Shown: piece by piece, positions 44,044-53,810 of the stretch
Layout of the letters: the number at the start of each line of letters is the position of its first letter
Numbering within the stretch: the first letter of the stretch is position 1
From: Kluyvera ascorbata_C
Lineage (GTDB): Bacteria > Pseudomonadota > Gammaproteobacteria > Enterobacterales > Enterobacteriaceae
Reading direction: 5' to 3'
DNA length: 64,000 nucleotides
Assembly (NCBI RefSeq): GCF_044197065.1
Contig: NZ_JBIQOI010000004.1
Coordinates: forward strand, 248,001 to 312,000
Made by a program: the position numbers and the translations under genes
Notes under the pieces: model-generated
Told to the model about the DNA's origin: nothing
Seen by the model: the letters and a program-made list of their open reading frames with translations, nothing else
Database searches by the model: none

Positions 44044-44970
44044 ATGGAACGACTAAAACGGATGTCGGTGTTTGCCAAAGTTGTCGAGCAAGGCTCCTTT
44101 ACTGCCGCGGCACGCCAGCTACAGATGAGCGTTTCTTCCATCAGCCAGACTGTCTCTAAACTGGAAGATGAGCTGCAGGTCAAACTGCTTAACCGTAGCA
44201 CCCGCAGCATCGGCTTAACCGAAGCCGGCAAAATTTACTACCAAGGCTGCCGTCGAATGCTGTTCGAAGTGAAAGATGTACACGAACAGCTTTATGCCTT
44301 TAACAACACGCCGATTGGTACGCTGCGCATCGGCTGTTCTTCAACTATGGCACAAAATGTCCTCGCTGCCATGACGGCGGAGATGCTTAAAGAGTATCCA
44401 GGATTAACCGTGAATCTGGTGACGGGCATTCCAGCGCCGGATCTCATTGCCGATGGTCTGGATGTGGTTATCCGCGTTGGGGCGCTGCAAGATTCCAGCC
44501 TCTTCTCTCGCCGTCTGGGCAGCATGCCAATGGTCGTCTGTGCGTCGAAGAAATACCTCGCGCAGTTTGGCGTGCCCGAAAAACCGGCGGATCTCAGTAA
44601 CCATTCGTGGCTGGAATATAGCGTTCGTCCGGATAACGAGTTTGAGCTAATTGCTCCGGAAGGAATTTCAACCAAACTGCTGCCAGAGGGGCGATTTGTC
44701 ACTAACGACCCAATGACCATCTCTCGCTGGCTGGTTGCCGGTGCCGGTATTGCCTACGTTCCGCTGATGTGGGTGATCAATGAGATCAACAGCGGTGAGC
44801 TTGAGATCTTATTCCCACGCTATCAGTCCGACCCGCGCCCGGTGTACGCCCTGTATACCGAAAAAGACAAGTTGCCGCTCAAAGTACAGGTCTGTATTAA
44901 CTATCTGACAGACTATTTTGTCGAAGTCGCGGGGCTGTTTCAGGGGATGCGTGGAAGAAGGAAAGAATAA
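44044..44970 (+). CDS. aaeR: LysR-type regulator AaeR
   Basis: AaeR (308 aa) activates aaeXAB in response to aromatic carboxylic acids. The N-terminal helix-turn-helix (about 1-60, with GSFTAAARQLQMSVSSISQTVSKLE) is followed by the periplasmic-binding-protein-like ligand domain. Intact; divergent from its target. Confidence 0.97.
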   Translation: MERLKRMSVFAKVVEQGSFTAAARQLQMSVSSISQTVSKLEDELQVKLLNRSTRSIGLTEAGKIYYQGCRRMLFEVKDVHEQLYAFNNTPIGTLRIGCSSTMAQNVLAAMTAEMLKEYPGLTVNLVTGIPAPDLIADGLDVVIRVGALQDSSLFSRRLGSMPMVVCASKKYLAQFGVPEKPADLSNHSWLEYSVRPDNEFELIAPEGISTKLLPEGRFVTNDPMTISRWLVAGAGIAYVPLMWVINEINSGELEILFPRYQSDPRPVYALYTEKDKLPLKVQVCINYLTDYFVEVAGLFQGMRGRRKE

Positions 44971-45029
44971 GCAAAGACATATTCATTCCGAAATTAAACA
45001 GTCCCATTAAGAGTATTTGGCATGAATAT

Positions 45030-45060
45030 TTCCTGAGTTACAGTCGCTGTAATTCAGGAA
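45030..45060 (+). other. Strong hairpin downstream of aaeR
   Basis: TTCCTGAGTTACAG pairs with CTGTAATTCAGGAA over a 3-nt loop, 13 of 14 pairs being Watson-Crick and one G-T. It lies 60 bp after aaeR and 30 bp before the yagU promoter. No T run follows, so it may be an operator or an mRNA end. Confidence 0.6.
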
Positions 45061-45090
45061 TAAATCATCTGAACTATTAAGTTTGGCTAA

Positions 45091-45117
45091 TTGACACTCT
45101 GCCCATCTGACTATTAT
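45091..45117 (+). promoter_or_regulatory. Probable yagU promoter
   Basis: A perfect -35 TTGACA (45091-45096) is followed after 15 bp by TATTAT (45112-45117). The leader to the yagU start would be about 85 nt. Confidence 0.5.
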
Positions 45118-45210
45118 CTTGTATTATGTCTGATACCCAGACGGTTGCATTTAATTAAAAATCTAAAAACAGAATGCATTGAGCAGGATCATTTTAACCA
45201 AGGACTCAGT

Positions 45211-45825
45211 ATGAATTTATTCGAACAAACACCGCCTTCACGCAGGCGTTATGGGCTTGCCGCATTCATAGGGTTAATCGCAGGGATCGTCTCCGCGTTT
45301 GTGAAATGGGGTGCCGAAGTGCCTCTTCCTCCGCGCAGTCCTACCGATTTATTCACCGGTGCATGCGGGCCCGAGCAGTTAATAAGAGCCGCAAGTCAAA
45401 TCGATTGTTCCCGTAATTTCCTTAACCCTCCGTATGTATTTCTTCGCGACTGGCTGGGCGTCGCAGACCCCAATGCCGTCGTTTACACCTTTGCAGGACA
45501 TATATTTAACTGGGTCGGCGTAACACATATCATTTTTTCCATCGTCTTCGCCGTAGGTTATTGCGTGGTTGCTGAAGTCTTCCCGAAAATTAAACTCTGG
45601 CAAGGTTTACTCGCCGGTGCTTTAGCTCAGCTTTTTGTCCACATGATCTCCTTCCCGCTGATGGGACTGACACCACCGCTGTTCGAACTTCCATGGTATG
45701 AACATGTATCAGAGATCGTAGGCCACCTGATTTGGTTCTGGTCGATTGAAATTATCCGTCGCGATTTACGTAACCGCATCACTCACGAACCTGACCCTGA
45801 AATACCGCTGACGCATTTGCGATAA
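45211..45825 (+). CDS. yagU: YagU-family inner-membrane protein
   Basis: This 204-aa DUF1440 protein is a close homologue of E. coli YagU, which contributes to acid resistance. Three to four hydrophobic segments are visible (about 15-32, 98-118, 125-145, 165-180). The start at 45211 (MNLFEQTPPSRRRYG) matches E. coli and has AAGGA upstream. In E. coli yagU is in a different place on the chromosome, so the location is lineage-specific. Confidence 0.93.
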   Translation: MNLFEQTPPSRRRYGLAAFIGLIAGIVSAFVKWGAEVPLPPRSPTDLFTGACGPEQLIRAASQIDCSRNFLNPPYVFLRDWLGVADPNAVVYTFAGHIFNWVGVTHIIFSIVFAVGYCVVAEVFPKIKLWQGLLAGALAQLFVHMISFPLMGLTPPLFELPWYEHVSEIVGHLIWFWSIEIIRRDLRNRITHEPDPEIPLTHLR

Positions 45826-45856
45826 AAAAACGCACCTCAATGAGGTGCGTTTTTTC
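45822..45856. terminator. Bidirectional terminator between yagU and tldD
   Basis: ACGCACCTCA/TGAGGTGCGT stem with A7 before and T6 after; it serves both convergent genes. Confidence 0.95.
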
Positions 45857-45874
45857 GATGATGGCTTATTCAGG

Positions 45875-47320
45875 TCAAGCCGTACCGCCCACCGTCAAAT
45901 TGTCCACCTTCAGCGTCGGCTGGCCCACGCCAACCGGCAGGCTCTGGCCTTCTTTACCACAGACGCCAACGCCGTTATCCAGCTTCAGATCGTTACCGAC
46001 CATCGACACCTGCTGCATGGTTTCAATACCGGAGCCAATCAGCGTGGCCCCTTTCACCGGCTTGGTCACTTTACCGTTTTCGATCAGATACGCTTCCGAG
46101 GTAGAGAAGACAAACTTACCAGAAGTGATATCCACCTGACCGCCGCCGAAGTTTGGCGCGTAGAGGCCATATTCCACGGACTCAATGATTTCCTGCGGCG
46201 TGGATTTCCCGGCCAGCATATAGGTATTGGTCATACGCGGCATTGGCAGGTGGGCATAGGATTCACGACGGCCGTTGCCGGTCGGAGCAACGCCCATCAG
46301 GCGGGCGTTGAGTTTATCCTGCATATAGCCTTTGAGGATCCCGTTTTCGATCAGTACGTTGTACTGACCCGGCGTCCCTTCATCATCGATGGCCACGGAG
46401 CCACGGCGATCGCTCATGGTACCGTCATCCACAATGGTACACAGTTCGGAAGCCACCAGCTGGCCCATCTGTCCGCTGAAGACCGACGTGCCGCGGCGGT
46501 TAAAATCACCTTCCAGACCGTGACCCACCGCTTCGTGCAGCAGAACGCCAGGCCAGCCCGCGCCCAGCACCACCGGCAGCGTACCCGCCGGAGCGGCGAC
46601 CGCAGAAAGGTTAACTAACGCCATGCGCACGGCTTCTTTCGCCCAGGCATCGGCGCGAACTTCACCGTCGAGGTCGGCGAGGAAGTAGTCGTAGCCAAAT
46701 CGGCCACCGCCGCCGCTGGCGCCGCGTTCACGTTTGCCATCTTCTTCCACCTGCACGCTCACCGACAGACGCACCAGCGGGCGCACATCGGCCGCCAGCG
46801 TGCCGTCAGTCGCGGCAACCAGAATCAGTTCATAGACGCCGGTCAGGCTCGCCGTCACTTCCTGCACGCGGCTGTCTGCGGCACGCGCCACGCTGTCCAC
46901 GCGGCGCAGGATATCCAGCTTCTCTTCGCGGGTCATGCTCTGCAGTGGGTCCAGCGAGGTATAGAGCGCAGAATGCTCTACCGCGCCCAGCGTCTGCACT
47001 TTGCCGTTACCCGCTTCACGCACAATGGTGCGCGCGGCCTGTGCGCTCTGTTCCAGCGCCAGCAGGCTGATCTGGTCGGCATAGGCAAAACCGGTTTTCT
47101 CACCGCTTACCGCACGAACCCCCACGCCCTGGTCGATGTTGTAAGAACCATCTTTAATGATGCGATCTTCTAAAACCCAGGATTCGTGGTAGCTGGACTG
47201 AAAATAGAGATCGCCATAGTCCAGACGACGCTCCGTGAGTTGACCAAGAATGGCGAACAGATCCTGATGATTCAGGCCGTTCGCTGCCAGCAATTGTTCA
47301 CTTACCAGGTTTAGACTCAT
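45875..47320 (-). CDS. tldD: Metalloprotease subunit TldD
   Basis: TldD (481 aa) forms a protease with TldE (PmbA) that matures microcin B17 and degrades CcdA. The zinc motif HEAVGHGLEGD is intact. The start at 47320 (MSLNLVSEQ) is the E. coli start; upstream codons are leader. It is downstream of yhdP, separated by about 100 bp. Confidence 0.97.
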   Translation of the reverse strand: MSLNLVSEQLLAANGLNHQDLFAILGQLTERRLDYGDLYFQSSYHESWVLEDRIIKDGSYNIDQGVGVRAVSGEKTGFAYADQISLLALEQSAQAARTIVREAGNGKVQTLGAVEHSALYTSLDPLQSMTREEKLDILRRVDSVARAADSRVQEVTASLTGVYELILVAATDGTLAADVRPLVRLSVSVQVEEDGKRERGASGGGGRFGYDYFLADLDGEVRADAWAKEAVRMALVNLSAVAAPAGTLPVVLGAGWPGVLLHEAVGHGLEGDFNRRGTSVFSGQMGQLVASELCTIVDDGTMSDRRGSVAIDDEGTPGQYNVLIENGILKGYMQDKLNARLMGVAPTGNGRRESYAHLPMPRMTNTYMLAGKSTPQEIIESVEYGLYAPNFGGGQVDITSGKFVFSTSEAYLIENGKVTKPVKGATLIGSGIETMQQVSMVGNDLKLDNGVGVCGKEGQSLPVGVGQPTLKVDNLTVGGTA

Positions 47321-47421
47321 TATTTCGCTACTCGTTAATGGCCCGCGCGCTTCACGCATTTCGAGCCGGTATTCCGGGTGTTTGTCTTATGAGATTGAGG
47401 CAATTCAAGGCTTGCGTCAAA

Positions 47422-50400
47422 TCATGGCTTTTTGTCGCTGCGCGCCTGGCGCAGCACTTCGTTAATTTGTGGCTTATCAATCGGGCCGGTGATGCGATAA
47501 CGCAGTATAGAGACTTTGTTCCACAGCGGGCCCAGTACTTTGGTCGCAGCAAACACCGCCGCGCCAATTATCGGGTTCACCGCGAAAGCCGTCGCCACGC
47601 CGACCGTCGCCGAAATTTCCGGCGCGACGATGGCTTCCATATCCAGCTCACGGCGCACCAGGTTGACCGACCCTTTCATGGCGATATCGGCTTCCAGACC
47701 ATCAACCAGCGTATCATCGGTATTCAGCACACCGTCTTTGATCCACGCGGTACTGCGAATGGAATCAAAGTAGAAGCCTTCGCTGAAGGTGTCGCTAAAG
47801 TCAAAGCGCAGCTTACGCAGCAGTGCATCGACGCTCAGTAAACGCAGCAGCTGTCCGGCATGGCCCGTGGAAAGATCGGTAAACTGCCCTTTGCCAACGT
47901 GCGATTTCAAAATACCGTTCAGCGACGCCACGTCAGGCTGCCACGGCTTATCGCGCCAATGTAAATCGTAGTCTACATCGACGGAAGAATCGCGAATCGG
48001 CGTTGAAACCCCGAAGAAAGCCGTAGCCTCATCAATCTTGTTACCGTGAATTTTCCCCTTCAGCGAGGTGCGCTGCCCTGACGGTGAGTTCACCCACACG
48101 CCATCGGCGGTTAAGCGACCAAAGCCCGTATCCACCAGCCCGTTCGCCAGCGTCAGGGTATCGCCCTTCACGTTGAAGTCCCCATCGATACGGCCATATT
48201 TCTGCCCCCACAGCCAGCATTCGGCGCAGCGAAGCTGAAGATCAGGCCAGTTGTGGAAATCTATCGCGCTGCTGCTCGCGGCGCTGCTCAACGGGCCAGT
48301 TGCAGCGGTCTGCGCCAGCGGATTAGCCGACGGATTGTAGTAGAGGTAACGAACGACAGCCTGCCACGGCGAGTTATTTTTCATCGTCAGGCTGGCGTTA
48401 ATCTCACGTCCCTGGGCTTCCATCCGCGTGCCATCCGCCGTTGGCTGGGACACCACGCTCAGGTTATTCCACTGCTGGCCTGCAAAGGTCAGCGACGGCG
48501 TACGCAGCGTCACGTTCTGCGGGAAGGCGGCTGCAGAGCTTACGCCGTCGGCCGCGCCGTGCTGGAACAGCGCCAGCCACTGTGCGCCGTCCATCGGCGG
48601 CATATTCAACTCCACGCCCGACGTTTGCGGCAGTGGCGGAATTGTACGACTGTCCGAGGCCCAGATAGCGCTCTCAAGCGTGAGCTTTTTCCCCAGCAGC
48701 CAGCGGCTATTGAGATGATTATCCGGCCCCACGTTGCCGGTCAGATCAAAGCTGTGCAGATTCCCATCGACGTTGAGCTTAACCGGCAGTGATTTCCCCG
48801 CCGCTTTATCCGCCGGAGACGGTAAGCTACTGCTCATGTTTTGCAGATCGCTGGTGATTCCAACCTTGTAGGTTGCGCTGCCTTGATAAGGAAGCTCGAT
48901 GGCGACGTTCCCTTTCCACGGTACGCTGCCCTTGAGCGCATCGTTAAGCTGTTTTGGCAGCACGCCCGTTTTCGCTGGCTGCCAGTCCGCCTGCATGTTG
49001 ACGCCCACCTGATAGGACTTGTCGCCCTCTTTGGTGGTGAAATCGACGTTCAGCGGTTGATTAAACCAGGTGGCGGTCAGCGGCTCGCTCGTCAGGTTGC
49101 CGTTATCAAAGCTGAAGCGGCCTTTGAGGTTATGCAGCGTACTGTCGAGCGGTTTGATAAACAGACTGTTATTGTTCAGCGCGACGTTGCCCGTGGCCTT
49201 CACCAGCTCGCCGTCCAGCGGGATATCAAGATGTAAGCGAGCGCTCACATCGCCATCAAGCTGGAGCTCTTCAAGGGTCGCGCCAAGGGATTTATCGAGC
49301 GGCGTCTGCTGGAAATACGGACCAACTTCTTTACCTGGACCGTTAATATCGGCATCAATCAGCAGCTTCTCTTTGGCGTAGTCTGGAATCGACGCATCCA
49401 GGTTACTGGCGGTCACGCCGCCGAGCGCCGCTTTATCCGCCTTCATCCACAGGCCCGCATTGATAAAGTTAAGCTCGATATTCAGGTTGGTCAGCGCCGG
49501 CCAGTCCGGCTGGAAGGCAAAGGTCGCGTCGTGCAGCGGCACATAGACCTGGAACTGCCCTTCGTTATGCTCGTACGGGAACAGGTGCGGGTCGCCCCCG
49601 TAAACCAGAGTGGCGTTCTCCGCTTTACCCGCTTTGATGGCACCGCTCAGGTAGTCGACAAGCGCTTTCCCCATCAGGTTTTCAGGAAAGTAGCGCCACG
49701 CCTGCCCACCATCGTCGGTGCTGATTCCGGCCAGAATCCCCAGCCACGGCTGGTCGTCCTTCGGCTGCAGATAGCGGAAACCACCCGCGGCACGAACGCC
49801 CGTCGCCGTGACATCGATATCACGGCCATCGAGCATGAAGCCTCTGTCGTCATTGACCCAGTTCAGCGTCGCCACGCCGTTGGCAATCTCCAGCGGTGCG
49901 CGGAAGACGTGTTCGTACGGCATCTTCGCGTCTTTCATCGCGACGTGCAGTGAACCATTTTCTACGCTACCGGCAATGTACCCGGAGACATGTTCCGCGC
50001 CGGGCAGCAGTTTCCACTGCTTCCAGCCGAGGTTATTCCAGCTCGCGTTAAAGCGGGTTTTGCCGGTGTCCTGAAGCGGAATATCAATCGCCAGCGTATC
50101 AACCATGCCAGCAGGCTGAGCGGTACGCCAGATGTCGGCGACGTCGGGGGAGAGTTTTTCAGCGATCGGCAGCAAGCCGTTTAAGCCAGCCGGTGAGAGA
50201 TGACTGGCGCGAATGCGCAGTTCGTCACTGCGTTTATTGTTCGGGCCACCGACCTCTTGCGCCGGGATCCACGCCAGCGCCAGCGCACCGCGAGGCCACG
50301 GTATATCGTCAATCGTGATACGGGTATCGGGAATGCGGAACTCCCAGCCCTCTTTCTCACGCGACAGGTGCGCGGTGAGATTATCCACTGCCAGATGGTG

Positions 50401-51228
50401 CTCCTGCTGGTCGCCCTGCCAGCTGGCGCCGCCCTGTTTCAGCCAGATATCGCCATTGGCGATTTCGCCTTTATCCAGCGAGGCCCAGCCTTCAAGGCTA
50501 AAGCGAGCGCTGGTCAGCGCGATGTTATCCTGCATCCACTGGCCGAGCCACGGCTTCACGTCGATGTCATCGGCCTGGAGCCATAAACGTCCTTTGTTCA
50601 GCAGACCATTTTCATCACGCAGGTCCATACGAACTTTCATCACCCCGTGCTGCCCGGTGAGGCTGGAGAGGCTAAGCTCTCCTTCGGCGCGGTGACGGTT
50701 GTCATTGTTGACCCAGGTGAGCTGCGGAATGGCAAGTTCAGCACGCTGGCCAGAGAGCGTCAGGAAGCTGAGATGGCTGTCGCGTAGGGTGAAGTGGTCA
50801 AACTGGCGCAGGAACAGATCGCCGACGCGATCGCCCTTCAGGCCGTCGCCGCTGTCGTTACTCTGTAGTGGCGTATTGGTATGAATTTGCAGTTGCCAGA
50901 AGGTCAGCTCGCGAAACTGCCAGCGCATGTGCAGCAGGCTTTGCCAGACATCCAGTGCCATGGAAGCACGTTTGATAGACAGTTTACCGCCGTCGTGCAT
51001 CGCAACGTGGATATCGCGTACGTCCAGCGTCGGGCCGAAGTTTTGCCAACTGGCGTGTATCTGCGAGGCGGAAACCGGCAGCCCGGTAACCGCTTCGATT
51101 CTGTTCAGCAGTTCAGGGCGCCATTTATCCAGATGTGGCAAGGCGAGACGCAGGCCGCTCACCAGCAGCGCGACAACGACAATCAGTGTGGCAACGGTGA
51201 GCAGTAAAATCCCCGGCAATCGCCTCAC
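47422..51228 (-). CDS. yhdP: AsmA-like intermembrane lipid transport protein YhdP
   Basis: YhdP (1268 aa) is one of the AsmA-like bridge proteins that carry phospholipids between inner and outer membranes. An N-terminal membrane anchor (about 5-28) is followed by a long periplasmic beta-rich body and the C-terminal AsmA/DUF3971 domain (about 1050-1240). Length is within two residues of E. coli. It lies downstream of rng by 33 bp. Confidence 0.96.
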   Translation of the reverse strand: MRRLPGILLLTVATLIVVVALLVSGLRLALPHLDKWRPELLNRIEAVTGLPVSASQIHASWQNFGPTLDVRDIHVAMHDGGKLSIKRASMALDVWQSLLHMRWQFRELTFWQLQIHTNTPLQSNDSGDGLKGDRVGDLFLRQFDHFTLRDSHLSFLTLSGQRAELAIPQLTWVNNDNRHRAEGELSLSSLTGQHGVMKVRMDLRDENGLLNKGRLWLQADDIDVKPWLGQWMQDNIALTSARFSLEGWASLDKGEIANGDIWLKQGGASWQGDQQEHHLAVDNLTAHLSREKEGWEFRIPDTRITIDDIPWPRGALALAWIPAQEVGGPNNKRSDELRIRASHLSPAGLNGLLPIAEKLSPDVADIWRTAQPAGMVDTLAIDIPLQDTGKTRFNASWNNLGWKQWKLLPGAEHVSGYIAGSVENGSLHVAMKDAKMPYEHVFRAPLEIANGVATLNWVNDDRGFMLDGRDIDVTATGVRAAGGFRYLQPKDDQPWLGILAGISTDDGGQAWRYFPENLMGKALVDYLSGAIKAGKAENATLVYGGDPHLFPYEHNEGQFQVYVPLHDATFAFQPDWPALTNLNIELNFINAGLWMKADKAALGGVTASNLDASIPDYAKEKLLIDADINGPGKEVGPYFQQTPLDKSLGATLEELQLDGDVSARLHLDIPLDGELVKATGNVALNNNSLFIKPLDSTLHNLKGRFSFDNGNLTSEPLTATWFNQPLNVDFTTKEGDKSYQVGVNMQADWQPAKTGVLPKQLNDALKGSVPWKGNVAIELPYQGSATYKVGITSDLQNMSSSLPSPADKAAGKSLPVKLNVDGNLHSFDLTGNVGPDNHLNSRWLLGKKLTLESAIWASDSRTIPPLPQTSGVELNMPPMDGAQWLALFQHGAADGVSSAAAFPQNVTLRTPSLTFAGQQWNNLSVVSQPTADGTRMEAQGREINASLTMKNNSPWQAVVRYLYYNPSANPLAQTAATGPLSSAASSSAIDFHNWPDLQLRCAECWLWGQKYGRIDGDFNVKGDTLTLANGLVDTGFGRLTADGVWVNSPSGQRTSLKGKIHGNKIDEATAFFGVSTPIRDSSVDVDYDLHWRDKPWQPDVASLNGILKSHVGKGQFTDLSTGHAGQLLRLLSVDALLRKLRFDFSDTFSEGFYFDSIRSTAWIKDGVLNTDDTLVDGLEADIAMKGSVNLVRRELDMEAIVAPEISATVGVATAFAVNPIIGAAVFAATKVLGPLWNKVSILRYRITGPIDKPQINEVLRQARSDKKP

Positions 51229-51261
51229 GCATCTCTCCTTGGGTCGCAGCAGGCTGCGTAA

Positions 51262-52731
51262 TTACATCATAACCACATCAAACTGCTCCGGGTTATAGAG
51301 CGGTTCAATCTGGACTTTTACCTGCTTGCCGACAAAAATTTCCACTTCTGCCAGTGCGTGAGACTCTTCGCCTTTCAGCGTTTCTGCCACGGATGGAGAC
51401 GCGTACACCAGGAAGCGATCGGAGTCATAAGCGTGATGCACGCGCACGATTTCACGCATAATCTCATAGCATACCGTCTCAACGGTTTTCACCGTACCAC
51501 GCCCGTGGCAGGTCGGGCACTCGGTGCAGAGCACGTGCTCGACGCTCTCACGCGTACGCTTACGGGTCATCTCCACCAGCCCCAGCGGCGAGAAGCCGTT
51601 CACGCTGGTTTTCACGCGGTCTTTACTCAGCGCCTGTTCCAGCGAGTGCAGAACCCGACGACGGTGGTCTTCATTATTCATATCGATAAAATCGATGATG
51701 ATAATGCCGCCAAGGTTACGCAAACGCAGCTGGCGCGCAATCGCCTGAGTCGCTTCAATATTGGTGTTGAAAATGGTGTCATCAAGATTACGGTGCCCCA
51801 CAAAAGCCCCGGTGTTGATGTCAACGGTGGTCATTGCTTCGGTCTGGTCGATAACCAGATAACCGCCTGACTTGAGCTCAACTTTACGCTCCAGCGCGCG
51901 CTGGATTTCATTCTCAACGTCGAACAGATCAAAGATAGGCTGGCGGCCGCTGTAATGCTCAAGCTTATTGGTCATTTCAGGCATATATTCTGCCGTGAAT
52001 TCCATTAACGCTTCGTAGGTCAAACGGGAATCAACGCGAATTTTATCCAGTTGAGCGTCAGCAAAGTCGCGCAGAACACGCTGCGCCAGCGCCAGTTCAC
52101 CGTACATCTGATAGCGGGTCTGCGGGCGCTTCTTACGCTCCATGACTTTGGTCCAGACGCGCTTGAGATAGGCGGCGTCAGAAGCTAAATCCTCTTCACA
52201 CACCCCTTCGGCTGCGGTACGAATGATAAAGCCGCCCTGCTCATCACAATAATCCGCGACGACTTTCTTTAAGCGATCGCGTTCGGCTTCACTTTCGATG
52301 CGCTGCGACACGCCGACGTGCGAAGCGCCGGGCATAAAGACGAGATAACGGGAAGGTAACGTGATGTCGGTGGTCAGACGCGCGCCTTTGGTCCCCAGGG
52401 GATCTTTCACCACCTGTACCATCAGGTCCTGGCCCTGACGCACCAGTTCAGAAATATCGCGGACGGTGAACTGCTTTTGCTCTTCACCCGCCACGCATTC
52501 GGTATGCGGCATGATATCGGAAGCGTGGAGGAACGCGGCCTTGTCGAGACCAATATCTACAAAAGCCGCCTGCATACCTGGTAAGACACGACTAACACGA
52601 CCTTTGTAGATATTGCCTACGATTCCGCGTCGCGCTTCACGCTCAATATGAATTTCCTGCAAAATGCCGCCATCGATATACGCCACTCGCGTCTCCGATG
52701 GCGTCACGTTTACTAATAGTTCAGCCGTCAT
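51262..52731 (-). CDS. rng: Ribonuclease G
   Basis: RNase G (489 aa) matures the 5' end of 16S rRNA. The S1 domain (about 35-125), RNase H-like and 5' sensor regions, catalytic Asp residues (VDINTGAF and IIDFIDMNN) and the zinc-link CPTCHGRG are present. The start at 52731 overlaps the yhdE end by 11 bp, so translation may be coupled. Confidence 0.98.
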   Translation of the reverse strand: MTAELLVNVTPSETRVAYIDGGILQEIHIEREARRGIVGNIYKGRVSRVLPGMQAAFVDIGLDKAAFLHASDIMPHTECVAGEEQKQFTVRDISELVRQGQDLMVQVVKDPLGTKGARLTTDITLPSRYLVFMPGASHVGVSQRIESEAERDRLKKVVADYCDEQGGFIIRTAAEGVCEEDLASDAAYLKRVWTKVMERKKRPQTRYQMYGELALAQRVLRDFADAQLDKIRVDSRLTYEALMEFTAEYMPEMTNKLEHYSGRQPIFDLFDVENEIQRALERKVELKSGGYLVIDQTEAMTTVDINTGAFVGHRNLDDTIFNTNIEATQAIARQLRLRNLGGIIIIDFIDMNNEDHRRRVLHSLEQALSKDRVKTSVNGFSPLGLVEMTRKRTRESVEHVLCTECPTCHGRGTVKTVETVCYEIMREIVRVHHAYDSDRFLVYASPSVAETLKGEESHALAEVEIFVGKQVKVQIEPLYNPEQFDVVMM

Positions 52732-53314
52732 GTGTATCCCTTTTTTCACGTAGCGAGTTAAAGTTACTCAGCAACTCATACGTTTCCACCAGCGGTAAGC
52801 CGACTACGGCGTGATAGCTGCCATTTATCTTCCTGACGAAACAGCCACCCAGCCCTTGAATACCGTATGCACCTGCTTTATCTAAAGGTTCGCCGCTCGC
52901 AACATAGTCTGCAATGTCTTTCTCGGAAAGCATCCGGAAGGTCACTTCCGTTACGACCAGACAGTCGAGCGTGTGCTGGCTATCTGCCAGCGCAACGGCG
53001 GTCATCACCTGATGGGTATTCCCTGATAGCTTACGCAGCATCGCGGCTGCATGCGCTTCATCGCGAGGCTTCTCCAGCACTTCACCGTTAAGCACCACTA
53101 TCGTATCGGCACCCAGAACAGGGAGATCGTGGCGGGTTAACGCAACGCCCGCCTGCGCTTTCTCTCGCGCCAGGCGCGCCACATATTGCTGCGCCGGCTC
53201 CTGTGGGCGACGCAGCTCTTCGATACCGGGAACCACTTTCTCAAACGTCATGCCTAGCTGAGTGAGAAGTTCCTGGCGACGCGGGGAACCTGAAGCAAGA
53301 TAGAGAGATACCAT
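52721..53314 (-). CDS. yhdE: Maf-family dTTP/UTP pyrophosphatase YhdE
   Basis: YhdE (197 aa) hydrolyses dTTP, UTP and modified nucleotides. The Maf motif LYLASGSPRRQELL and the catalytic Asp in VLGADTIV are present. The start at 53314 matches E. coli; seven upstream in-frame codons come from the mreD end region. It is 7 bp after mreD. Confidence 0.96.
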   Translation of the reverse strand: MVSLYLASGSPRRQELLTQLGMTFEKVVPGIEELRRPQEPAQQYVARLAREKAQAGVALTRHDLPVLGADTIVVLNGEVLEKPRDEAHAAAMLRKLSGNTHQVMTAVALADSQHTLDCLVVTEVTFRMLSEKDIADYVASGEPLDKAGAYGIQGLGGCFVRKINGSYHAVVGLPLVETYELLSNFNSLREKRDTHDG

Positions 53315-53321
53315 AACGACC

Positions 53322-53810
53322 TTATTGAACGGCAAATTGCTGGCGAACTTTACGCATCAGAAGAAATATCCACGGCCAGAGCACGCCGTTTACTACACTA
53401 CTCCAGAACACTTCAGGTCGGAAAGAGACGTTGATCACTAAAAACTCTGCCCAGAAAACAATAATATCCGTCGCGAGTGAGAGCAGCATAACCACCAGCG
53501 CCTGTTGCCAGAGCGCCAGGTTGCGGAACAATTGATATTTCAGCGCCACCAGATACGCCACAATGCTCAACGACAGCGCGCGCACGCCAAGCGTTGATCC
53601 ACTAATGAGATCAAGTATGGCACCCATCACCAGACCCGTACCAACATTCACGCGGTGCGGCAGCGCCAGTGACCAGTAGAGCAGAATGAGCAGCACCCAG
53701 TTTGGCCGGAAGACGATAAGGTCGTCCGGCCAGGGCATAACCTGTAGCAGCAGTGCGATAAGAAACGAGAGCCAGATTACCCAGCGTCCCTGGCTACGGT
53801 AGCTTGCCAC
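53322..53810 (-). CDS. mreD: Rod shape-determining protein MreD
   Basis: MreD (162 aa) is a membrane protein of the elongasome with about five to six membrane segments. It starts with GTG overlapping the mreC TAG stop by one base (TAGTG), so MreC and MreD are translationally coupled. Confidence 0.97.
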   Translation of the reverse strand: MASYRSQGRWVIWLSFLIALLLQVMPWPDDLIVFRPNWVLLILLYWSLALPHRVNVGTGLVMGAILDLISGSTLGVRALSLSIVAYLVALKYQLFRNLALWQQALVVMLLSLATDIIVFWAEFLVINVSFRPEVFWSSVVNGVLWPWIFLLMRKVRQQFAVQ

